The notes under the pieces are model-generated. The model saw only the letters and a program-made list of their open reading frames with translations, was not told the origin of the DNA and ran no database searches. From Luteibacter rhizovicinus DSM 16549 (GTDB lineage Bacteria; Pseudomonadota; Gammaproteobacteria; Xanthomonadales; Rhodanobacteraceae): a DNA stretch of 64,000 nt. Location of the stretch: assembly GCF_001887595.1 (NCBI RefSeq), contig NZ_CP017480.1, forward strand, positions 186,001-250,000, read 5' to 3'. This document shows, piece by piece, positions 1-8,956 of this stretch. How positions within the stretch are numbered: the stretch's first letter is position 1; the number at the start of each line of letters is the position of its first letter. The position numbers and the translations under genes were made by a program.

Positions 1-417
1 GTAATTCGCCATCACGCGATGGAAGTCCAGAGGGCCGAACGCATAACGGACCGCGGCGTCCAGGGCCTCGTACATCAGGCCCTGCCCTTCGTGTTTCCGC
101 GCAATGCCGTAGCCAAGATGGCAGGCCTGGAAGACGCCACGGACGACGTTGGCCAGGGTGAACGTCGCGATGATTTCGCTACCGTCGGGCGTGAGCACGA
201 CGAACGGGAATCCGCGATCCGCCCTTGCCGCCTCGAGGCCCGCCTCGATGGCAAGCCGGCAGCCTTCCGCGGTGTAGTGCGACTCGGTGCGCAAGGGCTC
301 CCACAGCCTGAGATGCTCCCGGTTCTCTACCCGGTAACGGCGAAGCAAGTCAGCCTCGTCCACGTCCAGCAGGCGAATCACCGTTCGCGGTGTGCGCATG
401 CGGATCGGTTCGCTCAT
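1..417 (-). CDS. GNAT N-acetyltransferase, RimJ/RimL type (partial, C-terminus off the left edge)
   Basis: The first 139 residues are visible and the gene runs off the left edge. The start MSEPIRMRTPRTVIRLL, followed by RRYRVENREHLRLWEP, matches the N-terminus of RimJ/RimL-like GNAT acetyltransferases, which move acetyl from acetyl-CoA to an amino group, classically the N-terminus of ribosomal proteins. GYGIARKHEGQGLMYEAL is the acetyl-CoA-binding segment (R/Q-x-x-G-x-G/A-like). The ATG overlaps the stop of the upstream S-formylglutathione hydrolase gene in an ATGA arrangement, so the two are translationally coupled. The substrate cannot be read from the sequence. Confidence 0.8.
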   Translation of the reverse strand, partial: MSEPIRMRTPRTVIRLLDVDEADLLRRYRVENREHLRLWEPLRTESHYTAEGCRLAIEAGLEAARADRGFPFVVLTPDGSEIIATFTLANVVRGVFQACHLGYGIARKHEGQGLMYEALDAAVRYAFGPLDFHRVMANY

Positions 418-1262
418 ACCGCGAGTGCCTTCGCGTGATGACGCAGGTGATCCTCGACGAAGCTCTGGATGAAGTAATAGCTGTGGTCGTAACCCGGCTG
501 CATGCGCAACTGGAGCGGCTGACCCGCTTCTTCACACGCGGCCTCGAAACGCTGGGGCTGCAACTGGTTCGTCAGGAAGCCATCGGCTTCACCCTGGTCG
601 ATAAGGATACGACCGTCGAAGCGCGCACCGTCGCGAACGAGCTGGGTGGCGTCGTGCAGGGCCCAAGCCTTGCGGTCGTCGCCGAGATATCGCGGGAACG
701 CCTTCTCGCCCCAGGGAACGTTGGCAGGCGCGACAATCGGTGCGAATGCCGACACCGAACGATAACGGCCGGGGTTACGCAGTGCGATGGTCAACGCACC
801 GTGTCCGCCCATGGAATGGCCGAAAATGCCTTGCCGGCTCATGTCCAGGGCGAACCGTTCCGAGACCACCCGGGGCAGTTCGTCGACGACGTAGCTGTAC
901 ATGCGAAAACGTGAAGCCCACGGGGCTTCGGTGGCGTCCAGGTAGAAGCCTGCGCCCTCACCGAATTCCCAGTCGCCGGTGGCACCGTCGATGCCGGTAT
1001 CGCGTGGGCTCGTGTCGGGCATCACCAACGCTATACCCAGCTCGGCGGCGGCGCGTTGCGCGCCTGCCTTGATGGTGAAGGTTTCAGCGGTACACGTCAG
1101 ACCGGCGAGGTACCACAGGACAGGAACAGGCCCGTTTTCGGCCGCCGGAGGCATGAAAACCGCAAAACGCATCGTACCGCCGCACGCTTCGGAGGCATGG
1201 GAATAAAACCCCTGAAGGCCGCCGAAGCAGCGTTGTTCCGAAATCGTCTCGATCGTCGTCAT
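414..1262 (-). CDS. fghA: S-formylglutathione hydrolase (esterase D family)
   Basis: 282 residues, full length for the family. The enzyme hydrolyses S-formylglutathione to formate and glutathione, the second step of glutathione-dependent formaldehyde detoxification in the cytoplasm. The N-terminal FGGLQGFYSHAS, the oxyanion-region YLAGLTCTAETF, the nucleophile motif GHSMGG (Ser about 150), an Asp in GEADGFL and His in GYDHSYYF are all visible. A good ribosome site (AGGGAGAA) precedes ATG 1262. It heads a two-gene unit with the GNAT gene. The usual partner adhC (formaldehyde dehydrogenase) is not in the window on this side, so it may be elsewhere. Confidence 0.95.
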   Translation of the reverse strand: MTTIETISEQRCFGGLQGFYSHASEACGGTMRFAVFMPPAAENGPVPVLWYLAGLTCTAETFTIKAGAQRAAAELGIALVMPDTSPRDTGIDGATGDWEFGEGAGFYLDATEAPWASRFRMYSYVVDELPRVVSERFALDMSRQGIFGHSMGGHGALTIALRNPGRYRSVSAFAPIVAPANVPWGEKAFPRYLGDDRKAWALHDATQLVRDGARFDGRILIDQGEADGFLTNQLQPQRFEAACEEAGQPLQLRMQPGYDHSYYFIQSFVEDHLRHHAKALAV

Positions 1263-1291
1263 GCCCTTCTCCCTACGAAAGCTGACCGGGA

Positions 1292-1297
1292 AGTGTA
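1292..1297 (-). promoter_or_regulatory. candidate -10 element TACACT upstream of fghA
   Basis: On the minus strand TACACT is followed by TCCCGG about 30 bases before the fghA start. The same hexamer occurs at two other 5' regions (8897 and 38941). No clear -35 box was seen, so this is a weak call. Confidence 0.3.
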
Positions 1298-1346
1298 ACG
1301 CCGACGCAACAAGTGGCCATGGCCCGCCTCACCGGGCGCCCATCGC

Positions 1347-1355
1347 TGCTACAAT
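1347..1355 (+). promoter_or_regulatory. candidate extended -10 (TGCTACAAT) of the helicase gene
   Basis: TGC followed by TACAAT fits an extended -10 promoter and lies about 55 bases before the helicase ATG at 1409. No convincing -35 hexamer is present. A longer in-frame ORF begins upstream of this element, which supports choosing the later ATG. Confidence 0.35.
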
Positions 1356-1408
1356 ACCGCTACTGCCCGGCGCCGCTTCCGCCGCCGCGCCCCCTCTTCG
1401 AGGTCGCC

Positions 1409-3289
1409 ATGTCATCCCCCGATACAGATAACGCTCCGGCTCAGCCCGGTTTTAGCGCGCTCGCGCTCGACGAAAAAGTCATGCGCGTCCTGGCCGAAGT
1501 CGGCTACGAAGTGCCGTCGCCGATCCAGGCCGCCACCATTCCGCCGCTGCTCGAAGGCCGCGACGTCATCGGCCAGGCGCAGACCGGCACCGGCAAGACC
1601 GCTGCCTTCGCGCTGCCGGTGCTCTCGCGCATCGACCTGAAGCCCGGCAAGCCGCAGGCGCTGGTTCTCGCGCCCACCCGCGAGCTCGCCATTCAGGTCG
1701 CCGAGGCCTTCCAGAAGTACGCCACCTACATGCCCGGCTTCCAGGTCCTGCCGATCTACGGCGGCCAGAGCTACGGCCCGCAGCTGCAGGGCCTCAAGCG
1801 CGGTGCGCAGGTCATCGTCGGCACACCGGGTCGCGTCATCGACCATCTCGACAAGGGCACGCTGGATCTGTCCGGCCTGCGCTTCCTGGTGCTCGACGAA
1901 GCCGACGAAATGCTTCGCATGGGCTTCATCGACGACGTCGAGAAGCTGCTGCAGGCCACGCCGAAGACGCGTCAGGTCGCCCTGTTCTCCGCGACCATGC
2001 CGGCGCCGATCCGTCGCATCGCGCAGACCTACCTGAAAGAGCCGATCGAGATCACGATCAAGAACAAGACCACGACCGCGGCGAACATTCGCCAGCGTTA
2101 CTGGTTTGTCAGCGGCGTGCACAAGCTCGACGCACTGACCCGCATCCTCGAAGCCGAAAGCTTCGACGCGATGATCGTGTTCACGCGCACCAAGCAGGCT
2201 ACCGAAGAACTGGCAAGCAAGCTGCAGGCAAGGGGTTTTGCCGCGGCTGCCATCAACGGCGACATCGCCCAGGCGCAGCGTGAGCGCGTGATCGACCAGC
2301 TGAAGACCGGCAAGCTCGACATTCTCATCGCGACCGACGTGGCTGCCCGCGGCCTCGACGTCGAGCGCATCAGCCACGTGCTGAACTACGACATCCCGCA
2401 CGACACCGAGTCGTACGTGCATCGCATCGGTCGTACCGGCCGCGCCGGTCGCAGTGGTGAGGCGATCCTGTTCGTCACGCCGCGCGAGAAGAACCTGCTC
2501 CGCCAGATCGAGCGCGCCACGCGCCAGCCGATCGAACAGATGCAGTTGCCGACGATCGAAGCGGTCAACGACACGCGCATCAACAAGTTCAACCAGAAGA
2601 TCACCGACACGCTGGCGACGGGCGACCTCGGCCTGTTCCAGCAGATGGTCGAGAAGTTCGAGCAGGAGCACAACATTCCTGCGATCGAGATCGCCGCCGC
2701 GCTGGCCAAGATCGCCCAGGGCGACCAGCCGCTGTTGCTCGAGCCGCCGGCCAAGCGCGAATACACCGAGCGTCCGCCGCGCGAGTTCGATCGCGAGCGT
2801 CCGCAGCGTGACTTCGACCGTGACCGTGGTCCGCGCGACAGCGGTGGCGACTTCAACGACCGTCGTCCGGTTCGTGAAGGCATGCGCCAGCCGCGTCCGC
2901 ACACCACGGAAGCCGGCAAGCGCACGTACCGCATCGAAGTGGGTCACGAGCACGGCGTCAAGCCGGGCAACATCGTCGGTGCCATCGCCAACGAAGGCGG
3001 CGTCGAGGCCAAGTTCATCGGTCGCGTGAGCATCCGTGACGACTACAGCCTGATCGACCTGCCGGACGGCATGCCGCCGGAGGTCTTCACCCACCTGAAG
3101 AAGGTGTGGGTTGCCCAGCAGCAGCTGAAGATCGCCGAGTGGGATGGCGTGGAAGCCCCGCAGAGCGGCAACGCCTCGCGTCCGCCGCAGCGCAGCTTCC
3201 GTCCCCAGGGCGCCCGCCCCGGTGGCCACGGTGGCGCTGGCGGTCCTCCCGGTGGCGGCAAGCCGCCGCGCAAGAAGCGCGATTACTGA
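1409..3289 (+). CDS. deaD: DEAD-box ATP-dependent RNA helicase (DeaD/CsdA type)
   Basis: 626 residues from ATG 1409; AGG precedes it, and the in-frame extension upstream is unlike the family. RecA-like domain 1 has a Q motif, AQTGTGKT (Lys 63), PTRELA, TPGR, DEAD (163-166) and SAT. Domain 2 has VFTRTK, ATDVAARGLD and HRIGRTGRAGR. An Arg/Asp/Glu-rich linker (about 455-500) leads to a DbpA-type RNA-binding domain (about 510-580) and a Gly/Pro/Arg-rich tail. This is the DeaD layout: ATP-driven RNA unwinding in ribosome assembly and mRNA turnover, often cold-induced. It has its own promoter candidate and a strong terminator after it. Long ORFs on the opposite strand here are shadows. Confidence 0.95.
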   Translation: MSSPDTDNAPAQPGFSALALDEKVMRVLAEVGYEVPSPIQAATIPPLLEGRDVIGQAQTGTGKTAAFALPVLSRIDLKPGKPQALVLAPTRELAIQVAEAFQKYATYMPGFQVLPIYGGQSYGPQLQGLKRGAQVIVGTPGRVIDHLDKGTLDLSGLRFLVLDEADEMLRMGFIDDVEKLLQATPKTRQVALFSATMPAPIRRIAQTYLKEPIEITIKNKTTTAANIRQRYWFVSGVHKLDALTRILEAESFDAMIVFTRTKQATEELASKLQARGFAAAAINGDIAQAQRERVIDQLKTGKLDILIATDVAARGLDVERISHVLNYDIPHDTESYVHRIGRTGRAGRSGEAILFVTPREKNLLRQIERATRQPIEQMQLPTIEAVNDTRINKFNQKITDTLATGDLGLFQQMVEKFEQEHNIPAIEIAAALAKIAQGDQPLLLEPPAKREYTERPPREFDRERPQRDFDRDRGPRDSGGDFNDRRPVREGMRQPRPHTTEAGKRTYRIEVGHEHGVKPGNIVGAIANEGGVEAKFIGRVSIRDDYSLIDLPDGMPPEVFTHLKKVWVAQQQLKIAEWDGVEAPQSGNASRPPQRSFRPQGARPGGHGGAGGPPGGGKPPRKKRDY

Positions 3290-3319
3290 GTAACGCCGCT
3301 CTCTGGTCGAAAGAAGAAA

Positions 3320-3356
3320 CCCCGGAAGTCGGATGCATGCCGACTCCGGGGTTTTT
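3320..3356 (+). terminator. Rho-independent terminator after deaD
   Basis: Arms CCCCGGAAGTCGG and CCGACTCCGGGG pair with one bulged A around a short loop, followed by TTTTT. It lies 30 bases after the helicase stop. Confidence 0.85.
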
Positions 3357-3375
3357 CGTTATCTGACCCGGCAAA

Positions 3376-3771
3376 TCAGCTCTGCTGGCAAATAATCCAG
3401 AATGGATAATCGAAGGCACCTCCACTGATAGAGGAGCCTCCGGAAATACCCACTGCGACTCCCGTAGCCGTCAACTCAAACATCCCAGCACTCGATGACG
3501 GGCTGGCACCCGCCGCCTTGTCAGTGTCGTAAGTGCACTTCGGTGGACTTGGGAAAGTCACGGAGAACGTAATCTCATAGAGCCCCGTGCGCGAATGTCG
3601 GGCCGGAGACGAAACGAGATTACTCGGACCCTTCAATGATCCGTCGGCGTTGAAATAGGCAGTGTATTTGGTGCCAGGATTGCTGGGATTCAGATCCTGC
3701 GCCCGTGCAGCGAAGGAAGTGAATCCGAGCAACAAGCACGTACCGGCAAGCGTGGCGATATGGACTTTCAT
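3376..3771 (-). CDS. secreted protein of unknown function
   Basis: 131 residues if started at ATG 3771, which follows AGGGA; an upstream in-frame start would put 14 polar residues before the signal peptide and is unlikely. MKVHIATLAGTCLLLGFTSFAARA is a Sec signal peptide with an ARA-Q cleavage site. The mature part is Ser/Gly/Pro-rich with only two Cys (in PKCTYD and WIICQQS at the C-terminus), which could form a disulphide. No recognised domain. It probably acts in the periplasm or outside the cell. Confidence 0.65.
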   Translation of the reverse strand: MKVHIATLAGTCLLLGFTSFAARAQDLNPSNPGTKYTAYFNADGSLKGPSNLVSSPARHSRTGLYEITFSVTFPSPPKCTYDTDKAAGASPSSSAGMFELTATGVAVGISGGSSISGGAFDYPFWIICQQS

Positions 3772-3907
3772 GCGATCCCTCCATGGGTCAGCGATGTAAG
3801 AACCAGCCGGCAAACTTCGCTAATGGCAGGCGAGCGGCCGGAGGTCAGGCGGCTTTCTGGCCGCATAAGGCGGAAAGGTGTGCCGCGCGCGAAATATTCC
3901 CCTCAGC

Positions 3908-4258
3908 CTATGAAGAGAGTGTGAAATCCGCCGGGGTGAGCGGCGGCATGCCGTGCTTCACCCGCGCCTTGTCACATTGCGGACTCGGCTCGCCGTTCTC
4001 CCACGCGGGCTGGAGGTCATGGCAGGGCGAGGGCCTCACTTCGTAAATGCCGCAATGCGCGGCAACGCCGACCTCGCCCACGAGCGACTTGCAGCGCGGC
4101 TGGTAGGCGTTCGTGCCGTGCATGTTCACCCGGTGCGGATCCAGGTGTTCGGTCAGCGCCGACGGCACGATGCCGCCGGCGAGATCGGTTTCCATCCAGT
4201 GGAAGGCCACGCGAAACGTTGCGCAGCAAGCGCCACAGAGAAGACAGGGATGGGTCAT
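3908..4258 (-). CDS. YkgJ-type CxxCxxCC cysteine-cluster protein
   Basis: 116 residues. The N-terminal CLLCGACC motif and later Cys residues (RCKSL, HCGIYEVRPSPCHD, QCDKAR) are the signature of the small metal-chelating YkgJ/PF03692 family, thought to bind zinc or iron. The family has no settled reaction. It sits 12 bases after the zinc peptidase gene on the same strand, so the two may be cotranscribed. Confidence 0.85.
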   Translation of the reverse strand: MTHPCLLCGACCATFRVAFHWMETDLAGGIVPSALTEHLDPHRVNMHGTNAYQPRCKSLVGEVGVAAHCGIYEVRPSPCHDLQPAWENGEPSPQCDKARVKHGMPPLTPADFTLSS

Positions 4259-4270
4259 ACGTCGCTTAGG

Positions 4271-5143
4271 TCAGATCGAACCGGAGAAAGTGTTGCACTT
4301 GCCGATGTCACCGGATTCGAGACCGGTCTTGAACCACTTCACGCGCTGCGCCGAGGTGCCGTGCGTGAACGAGTCGGGGACCACCCTGCCCTGGGCCTGC
4401 TCCTGCAAGGCGTCGTCGCCGATCGCCGTCGCTGCGTTGAGCGCCGACTCGACGTCGCCGGGTTGCAGCCATTGCTGGCGTTGCTGGGAACGGTTGGCCC
4501 ATACGCCGGCGAAGCAGTCTGCTTGCAGTTCCTGCCGCACGGAAAGTCCCGTAGCACCTTCCAGGCGCGCACCACGACGACGCGCGTCGCTCACCTTGTC
4601 GAAGACGCCGACGAGGTTCTGCACGTGATGGCCCACCTCATGGGCGATGACATACGCGCGAGCGAAATCGCCGGCCGAGTGGAAGCGCTGCTGCATGGTC
4701 TGGAAGAAGTCGAGGTCCAGGTACACCTTGTGGTCGCCGGGGCAGTAGAACGGTCCCACCGCCGATGAGGCCGAGCCACAGGCCGTGCGGACGCCACCAT
4801 GGAACAGCACCAGCTTCGGCCGCTCGTACGTCTGGCCATTCGCCGCAAAGATCTCGCCCCAGGTGTCTTCGGTCTCGCCCAGGATGGCGCGGACGAAATC
4901 CACCTGCGGATCGTTGGACGCCGCCTGATGTGGTGCCGACCGGGTCTGCTGCTGGGGTGCGGCGCCCGGTTCGCCCTGGCCGAGCAGGGCCGTGGGGTCC
5001 TTGTAGAACACCATCCCGAGGATGGCCAGGATGATGATGCCGCCGATACCCAGGCCGCGTCCTCCGAAGGAGGGACCGCCGCCACCGCCACCTTCGCCCG
5101 CGTCTTCCACGTTGTCGCTTCTACGGCCTTTTTGCCAGAGCAT
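4271..5143 (-). CDS. neutral zinc metallopeptidase, YpfJ family
   Basis: 290 residues from ATG 5143, chosen because GGAGGAGGG lies just upstream. The order is: charged Gly-rich N-terminus (MLWQKGRRSDN), one membrane helix (about 31-47), a Gln/Ala/Pro linker, then the peptidase domain with HEVGHH (168-173) as the zinc ligands and catalytic Glu. Two conserved Cys (122, 134) precede a YLDLDFF segment. Families of this kind (PF04228) are inner-membrane-anchored putative peptidases with unknown substrates. Confidence 0.9.
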   Translation of the reverse strand: MLWQKGRRSDNVEDAGEGGGGGGPSFGGRGLGIGGIIILAILGMVFYKDPTALLGQGEPGAAPQQQTRSAPHQAASNDPQVDFVRAILGETEDTWGEIFAANGQTYERPKLVLFHGGVRTACGSASSAVGPFYCPGDHKVYLDLDFFQTMQQRFHSAGDFARAYVIAHEVGHHVQNLVGVFDKVSDARRRGARLEGATGLSVRQELQADCFAGVWANRSQQRQQWLQPGDVESALNAATAIGDDALQEQAQGRVVPDSFTHGTSAQRVKWFKTGLESGDIGKCNTFSGSI

Positions 5144-5251
5144 GGCGCCCTCCTCCCATGGATGCGTCCCCGGAGCGAGACACGGTCGGCATGATCGCAT
5201 GGACCAGAACCGCTAAACTCGGCGGCTGAATACGCTCCCCGGATAGGTTTC

Positions 5252-5674
5252 ATGACCAGTCAGCTCCCCGCCGTCGTCACCTTGCTCACCCTGCTCCTGA
5301 TGTTTGCCACCGTCTGGATGGTGGGCCGGGCACGCCATCGCTACGGGATCAAGGCGCCGTCGATCTCCGGCGACCCGGCGTTCGAGCGCGCCTGGCGTGT
5401 GCAGATGAATACGCTGGAGAACGCGGTGATGTTCATCCCCGCCCTGTGGCTGGCCGCCCAGTACGCCGACCCACTGTGGGCCGGGATCGCCGGGCTGATC
5501 TGGCTCCTCGGCCGCGCCTGGTATGCCTGGGCCTATGCCCGCGAAGCCTCTCGTCGTGGCCCGGGCTACCTGGTCTCGATGATCGCCTGGGCAGCGCTGA
5601 TGATCATGGCAGCCGGCGGCATCGGCATGGCGATCATGGAAAACAACGCCGCCCCGGCCGAAGAAGCCGCCTGA
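5252..5674 (+). CDS. MAPEG family membrane protein
   Basis: 140 residues with four hydrophobic helices. RVQMNTLENAVMFIPALWLA matches the MAPEG core (eicosanoid and glutathione metabolism membrane proteins), with GRAWYAWAYA following. Bacterial members are small inner-membrane proteins, some with glutathione transferase or peroxidase activity; the substrate here is unknown. It is a monocistronic gene divergent from the zinc peptidase, and a paired REP element follows it. Confidence 0.85.
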   Translation: MTSQLPAVVTLLTLLLMFATVWMVGRARHRYGIKAPSISGDPAFERAWRVQMNTLENAVMFIPALWLAAQYADPLWAGIAGLIWLLGRAWYAWAYAREASRRGPGYLVSMIAWAALMIMAAGGIGMAIMENNAAPAEEAA

Positions 5675-5682
5675 CGTCTAAG

Positions 5683-5763
5683 GTAGGAGCCGATTTATCG
5701 GCGATCGGGTGCTTGCGACAGACTGGCCCGCTGCCGCGGGTTCGCCGATAAATCGGCTCCTAC
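5683..5763. repeat. paired REP element (REPIN-like), copy 1
   Basis: Two 22-base arms in exact inverted orientation, each beginning GTAGGAGCC at the outer end and containing a small palindrome (CCGATTTATCGG), flank a roughly 35-base centre. It lies between convergent genes. The GTAG head plus hairpin is the form recognised by RAYT transposases in Pseudomonas and xanthomonads. Confidence 0.8.
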
Positions 5764-5769
5764 CAACAG

Positions 5770-7344
5770 TTAGTCGTCGTCTTTCGCTACGGCCAGGACG
5801 CGAACGCGCTGGATGCGGGCGCCTTCCATCGCGGTGACCTCGAATTCGAGGCCGTCGGTCTCGAAACGGTCCCCGGCGCTGGGCAAGCGCCCCAGCTGCT
5901 GAAGCACGAATCCGGCAAGCGTGGAGAAGTTGCCATCGCTCGCGCCGGGCAGGCGATGACCGAGCAGGTGCTCCACGCGACGCACGTCCAGGCTGGCATC
6001 GAGCAACCAGGCACCATCGGGCTCGCTGACCGCGGAGGGATCGCCCTCACTGGTCTCGTCGGGGAATTCACCCGCGATCACCTCAAGCACATCGGCCGGC
6101 GTAACCAGGCCGAGGATGCTGCCGTATTCGTCGACCACCAGGGCCACCTGTAGCGGCGCACGGCGAAATTCGTCGATGAGGCGCAGCACGCTGAGCGATT
6201 CGAGCACCGTGATCGGCTTGCGCACGACGCGCTCGGTTTCCAGGCGACCGTGATCGGCAAGGCTGGCAAGCAGGTCGCGCGACGACACCACGCCGATCAA
6301 GGCGTCGAGATCGCCATGGGCGACCAGCATCCAGTGATGGGGCGACTCGCGCGCCTCGGTCAGCAGGGTCGGCAGGTCCTCGCCCGGATCGACCCAGACG
6401 ATTTCCGTGCGCGGGGTCATGATCGAGCGGACCGGACGCTGGGAAAGGTCGAGTACACCCTGGACCATTTCCAGCTCGTCCTTGCCGAACACCCCCGTGT
6501 CGGTGGCCTCGGTGGCGGGCGTGTTCTTGCCGTTGTCGCCCTCGTCGTCCGGTGCGCCGCCCAGCAGGCGCAACACGGCCTTCGCGGTGCGGTCGCGCAT
6601 GATGCGGCCGCCGACCAGCAGCGAGCGACGGCGGTTCCGCCGCATGGTCTGGTTGAACGCCTCGATCATGATCGAGAAGCCGATCGCGGCGTACAGGTAA
6701 CCCTTGGGAATATGGAAACCAAAGCCCTCGGCGATCAGGCTGAAGCCGATCATCAGCAGGAAGGACAGGCAGAGGATGACGATCGTCGGGCGGGCGTTGA
6801 CGAACACGGTCAACGGCTTGCTCGCGGTGATCATCAGGCCCATGGCGATGACCACGCCGATCATCATGATCGAGAGATGGTCGACCATGCCGACGGCGGT
6901 GATCACCGAATCCAGCGAGAACACGGCATCGAGAATGACGATCTGCGCCACGACCAGCCAGAAACTGGCGCGGCGCGCGGCCTTGCCGTCGGCGCCATCG
7001 TCGGCTTCGAGCCGCTCGTGCAGCTCCAGGGTCGCCTTGAACAGCAGGAAGCCGCCACCGATCACGAGGATCAGGTCGCGCCAGGACAGGCCGAAGCCAT
7101 TCCAGTTGAACAGGGGTTGGGTGAGCGTGACCAGCCAGGACATGGCGGCCAGCAGGCACAGGCGCATGACCAACGCCAGGCCGAGGCCCAGGAGCCGCGC
7201 CTGATCGCGCTGGCGGGCGTGAAGCTTGTCGGCGAGGATCGCGACAAAGACGAGGTTGTCGATACCGAGCACGATCTCCAGCACGATTAACGTGAGAAGA
7301 CCCGCCCAGGCCGAAGGGTCGGCAAGCCAGTCGAAAGCGAACAT
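5770..7344 (-). CDS. TerC-family membrane protein with CBS pair and CorC/HlyC domain
   Basis: 524 residues from ATG 7344 ([16 protein letters not shown], the usual family start; the GGAGG upstream is rather far away). Residues about 1-240 are a TerC-type multi-helix membrane domain ([29 protein letters not shown]). Then come two CBS domains (about 300-430; [14 protein letters not shown]) and a CorC_HlyC domain (about 440-524; [20 protein letters not shown]). This matches the YoaE/YegH group. TerC proteins have been linked to metal (Mn) handling; CorC-type domains to cation transport regulation. The function here is inferred only. Confidence 0.9.
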   Translation of the reverse strand: MFAFDWLADPSAWAGLLTLIVLEIVLGIDNLVFVAILADKLHARQRDQARLLGLGLALVMRLCLLAAMSWLVTLTQPLFNWNGFGLSWRDLILVIGGGFLLFKATLELHERLEADDGADGKAARRASFWLVVAQIVILDAVFSLDSVITAVGMVDHLSIMMIGVVIAMGLMITASKPLTVFVNARPTIVILCLSFLLMIGFSLIAEGFGFHIPKGYLYAAIGFSIMIEAFNQTMRRNRRRSLLVGGRIMRDRTAKAVLRLLGGAPDDEGDNGKNTPATEATDTGVFGKDELEMVQGVLDLSQRPVRSIMTPRTEIVWVDPGEDLPTLLTEARESPHHWMLVAHGDLDALIGVVSSRDLLASLADHGRLETERVVRKPITVLESLSVLRLIDEFRRAPLQVALVVDEYGSILGLVTPADVLEVIAGEFPDETSEGDPSAVSEPDGAWLLDASLDVRRVEHLLGHRLPGASDGNFSTLAGFVLQQLGRLPSAGDRFETDGLEFEVTAMEGARIQRVRVLAVAKDDD

Positions 7345-7464
7345 GGGTCGGCGCGGGGGGCGCCCGGTTTCCTCCGGAAGGGACGCAACACTATACAGGG
7401 GGCACATGACGGTCTGTGCCAGAAGCGCCGTTGCGGAGCCCCACCCCGTCGGCTACGGTGGTTC

Positions 7465-8247
7465 ATGCCTCACGAACTCTCGCCGACCTCCCCACCCCTG
7501 GACACCGTCTCCGCTCCACCTGCCCTGCCGGCACGAACGCCCGGCCTGCTCGAGACTGTCCTGACCATCCTCGCCTACTTCGCGCTGCAGGCGGGCTTTG
7601 GCGGCGCCTTTGGCGCCACCTCGCAGTTCATCGCTCGGATGTTCCCCGACGCGGTGCCGGACCAGCCCGACCGCCTGATCCTGGTCGTGATCCTCACCCT
7701 GATCTGCGCGGCGGCGGTGGTTGTCACATGGATCGTGCGACGCTGGTCGGCAAAAACGCTCGACGGCGGCGCCGGCGGGCTCGGCTTCACCCCGCCCCCG
7801 GGGCGCTACATCGCGCTGGGCACGGCGCTGGGCATCCTCGCGCCCGTGCTCGGCGGCCTGCTCACCCAGTTCCTGGCGGGTGGCCACGATGTGAGCCAGA
7901 CGGTGACCGACATCGCCGATCGCGCACACGTCGGCATGCGGGTGGCCTTGCTCCCGGCCGTGGTCCTGATCGGCCCCCTGGTCGAAGAGGTGTTGTTCCG
8001 CGGCGCCCTGCTGTCGGTGCTGCGAACCCGCCTCGGTGACGGCTGGGCCATCGCGGTCTCGGCCATCGTCTTCGGCGCGGTGCACCTGCCCGACCTGGAC
8101 TGGCTCTGGTACGCCGTGCCCAACCTGATCCTCGTGGGGGTGTTCTGCGCCTGGCTGCGCGTGCGCAGCGGGTCGATCTGGCCGGGCTTTGTCGCACACG
8201 CCGCCAATAACGCGCTGGCGACGGCCAGCTGGTTCATGGCGACCTAG
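7465..8247 (+). CDS. CPBP family intramembrane glutamic endopeptidase
   Basis: 260 residues, about seven hydrophobic segments after a Pro-rich N-terminus. EEVLFRG (174-180) is motif 1, FGAVHL supplies the motif 2 His, and HAANN near the C-terminus is motif 3 of the CAAX-protease/bacteriocin-processing (Abi, PF02517) family. These cut peptide bonds inside the membrane; the substrate is unknown. It is divergent from the TerC gene and converges on the methyltransferase gene. Confidence 0.9.
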   Translation: MPHELSPTSPPLDTVSAPPALPARTPGLLETVLTILAYFALQAGFGGAFGATSQFIARMFPDAVPDQPDRLILVVILTLICAAAVVVTWIVRRWSAKTLDGGAGGLGFTPPPGRYIALGTALGILAPVLGGLLTQFLAGGHDVSQTVTDIADRAHVGMRVALLPAVVLIGPLVEEVLFRGALLSVLRTRLGDGWAIAVSAIVFGAVHLPDLDWLWYAVPNLILVGVFCAWLRVRSGSIWPGFVAHAANNALATASWFMAT

Positions 8248-8261
8248 CCCACCGCCGAGGA

Positions 8262-8858
8262 CTAGAAGGTTTCCAGCGAGGCCACGTGGCGGGACAGGCG
8301 GGGTCCGGCGTAACACTGCGACCCCACCGGAAGCAGGCCCACCTCGTTGAACGCGGCGCGGTACCAGCGTGCCGGTCGCGAAAGGAAGCCTTCACGATCG
8401 CCGCCCGGATCGTCCTCACGCGTATACAGCTCGAGAAAGGCCAGGCCTTCGAGCATCTCGCCGATGCCGGTCAGCCCGGCGCGGATCTCGGCAGGCTTCA
8501 GGTAGTGCAGCACGTCGGTGCAGACAATCAGGTCGAACCGCGTATCGAAGCGCAGCTCGGCCAGCTGGCCAAAACGGGCATAGCCGATGTTTCGCGAGCG
8601 ACCGTAGCGCGCCACCGCGTATTCGCTGGCCTCGAGCCCGCGATAGTCGATACCCGGCCGCATCTTCCGCAACACCGCCCGCCAGGGCGCTTCACCGCAG
8701 CCGATGTCGAGGACGTTACGTACCGGGTGGCCGAGGTAGAACTCCGCCTGGGCGAGCACCATGGCCACCTTGCGGTTGAGTTCGGCAGGCGACCCCACGG
8801 CATGGTCCGTACTGCGGTACCACTTGTCGAAATAGGCCTGGTCGTAGGTCTTGGGCAT
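8262..8858 (-). CDS. class I SAM-dependent methyltransferase
   Basis: 198 residues. VLDIGCGEAPW (49-59) is the glycine-rich SAM-binding motif I, YRGLEASEYAV the acidic end of strand 2, and DLIVCTDVLHYL motif post II. The N-terminal YFDKWYR resembles methyltransferases acting on small molecules. The substrate cannot be told. No clear cotranscribed partner. Confidence 0.85.
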   Translation of the reverse strand: MPKTYDQAYFDKWYRSTDHAVGSPAELNRKVAMVLAQAEFYLGHPVRNVLDIGCGEAPWRAVLRKMRPGIDYRGLEASEYAVARYGRSRNIGYARFGQLAELRFDTRFDLIVCTDVLHYLKPAEIRAGLTGIGEMLEGLAFLELYTREDDPGGDREGFLSRPARWYRAAFNEVGLLPVGSQCYAGPRLSRHVASLETF

Positions 8859-8896
8859 GGTACGCAGCCGCCGAAAACACCTATGTTAGCCGGGCC

Positions 8897-8919
8897 TACA
8901 CTTCGGGCATACATGCCCG
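8897..8919 (+). promoter_or_regulatory. candidate -10 (TACACT) with an adjoining operator-like palindrome
   Basis: TACACT at 8897-8902 is followed at once by a perfect 7-bp inverted repeat, CGGGCAT-AC-ATGCCCG (8904-8919), between the methyltransferase gene and the divergent gene at 8957. The position suits a promoter with a dimer-binding operator at the start site. The -35 is not evident. Confidence 0.3.
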
Positions 8920-8956
8920 GCCGCAGCATCGAACGTCACGGCTTCAGGAGAACCCC

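Noticed and set aside
1412..3229. 605-codon open frame on the minus strand inside deaD
   Set aside because: It lies wholly inside a gene with clear helicase motifs, and its translation has no recognisable domain. Long antisense frames are expected in GC-rich genes.
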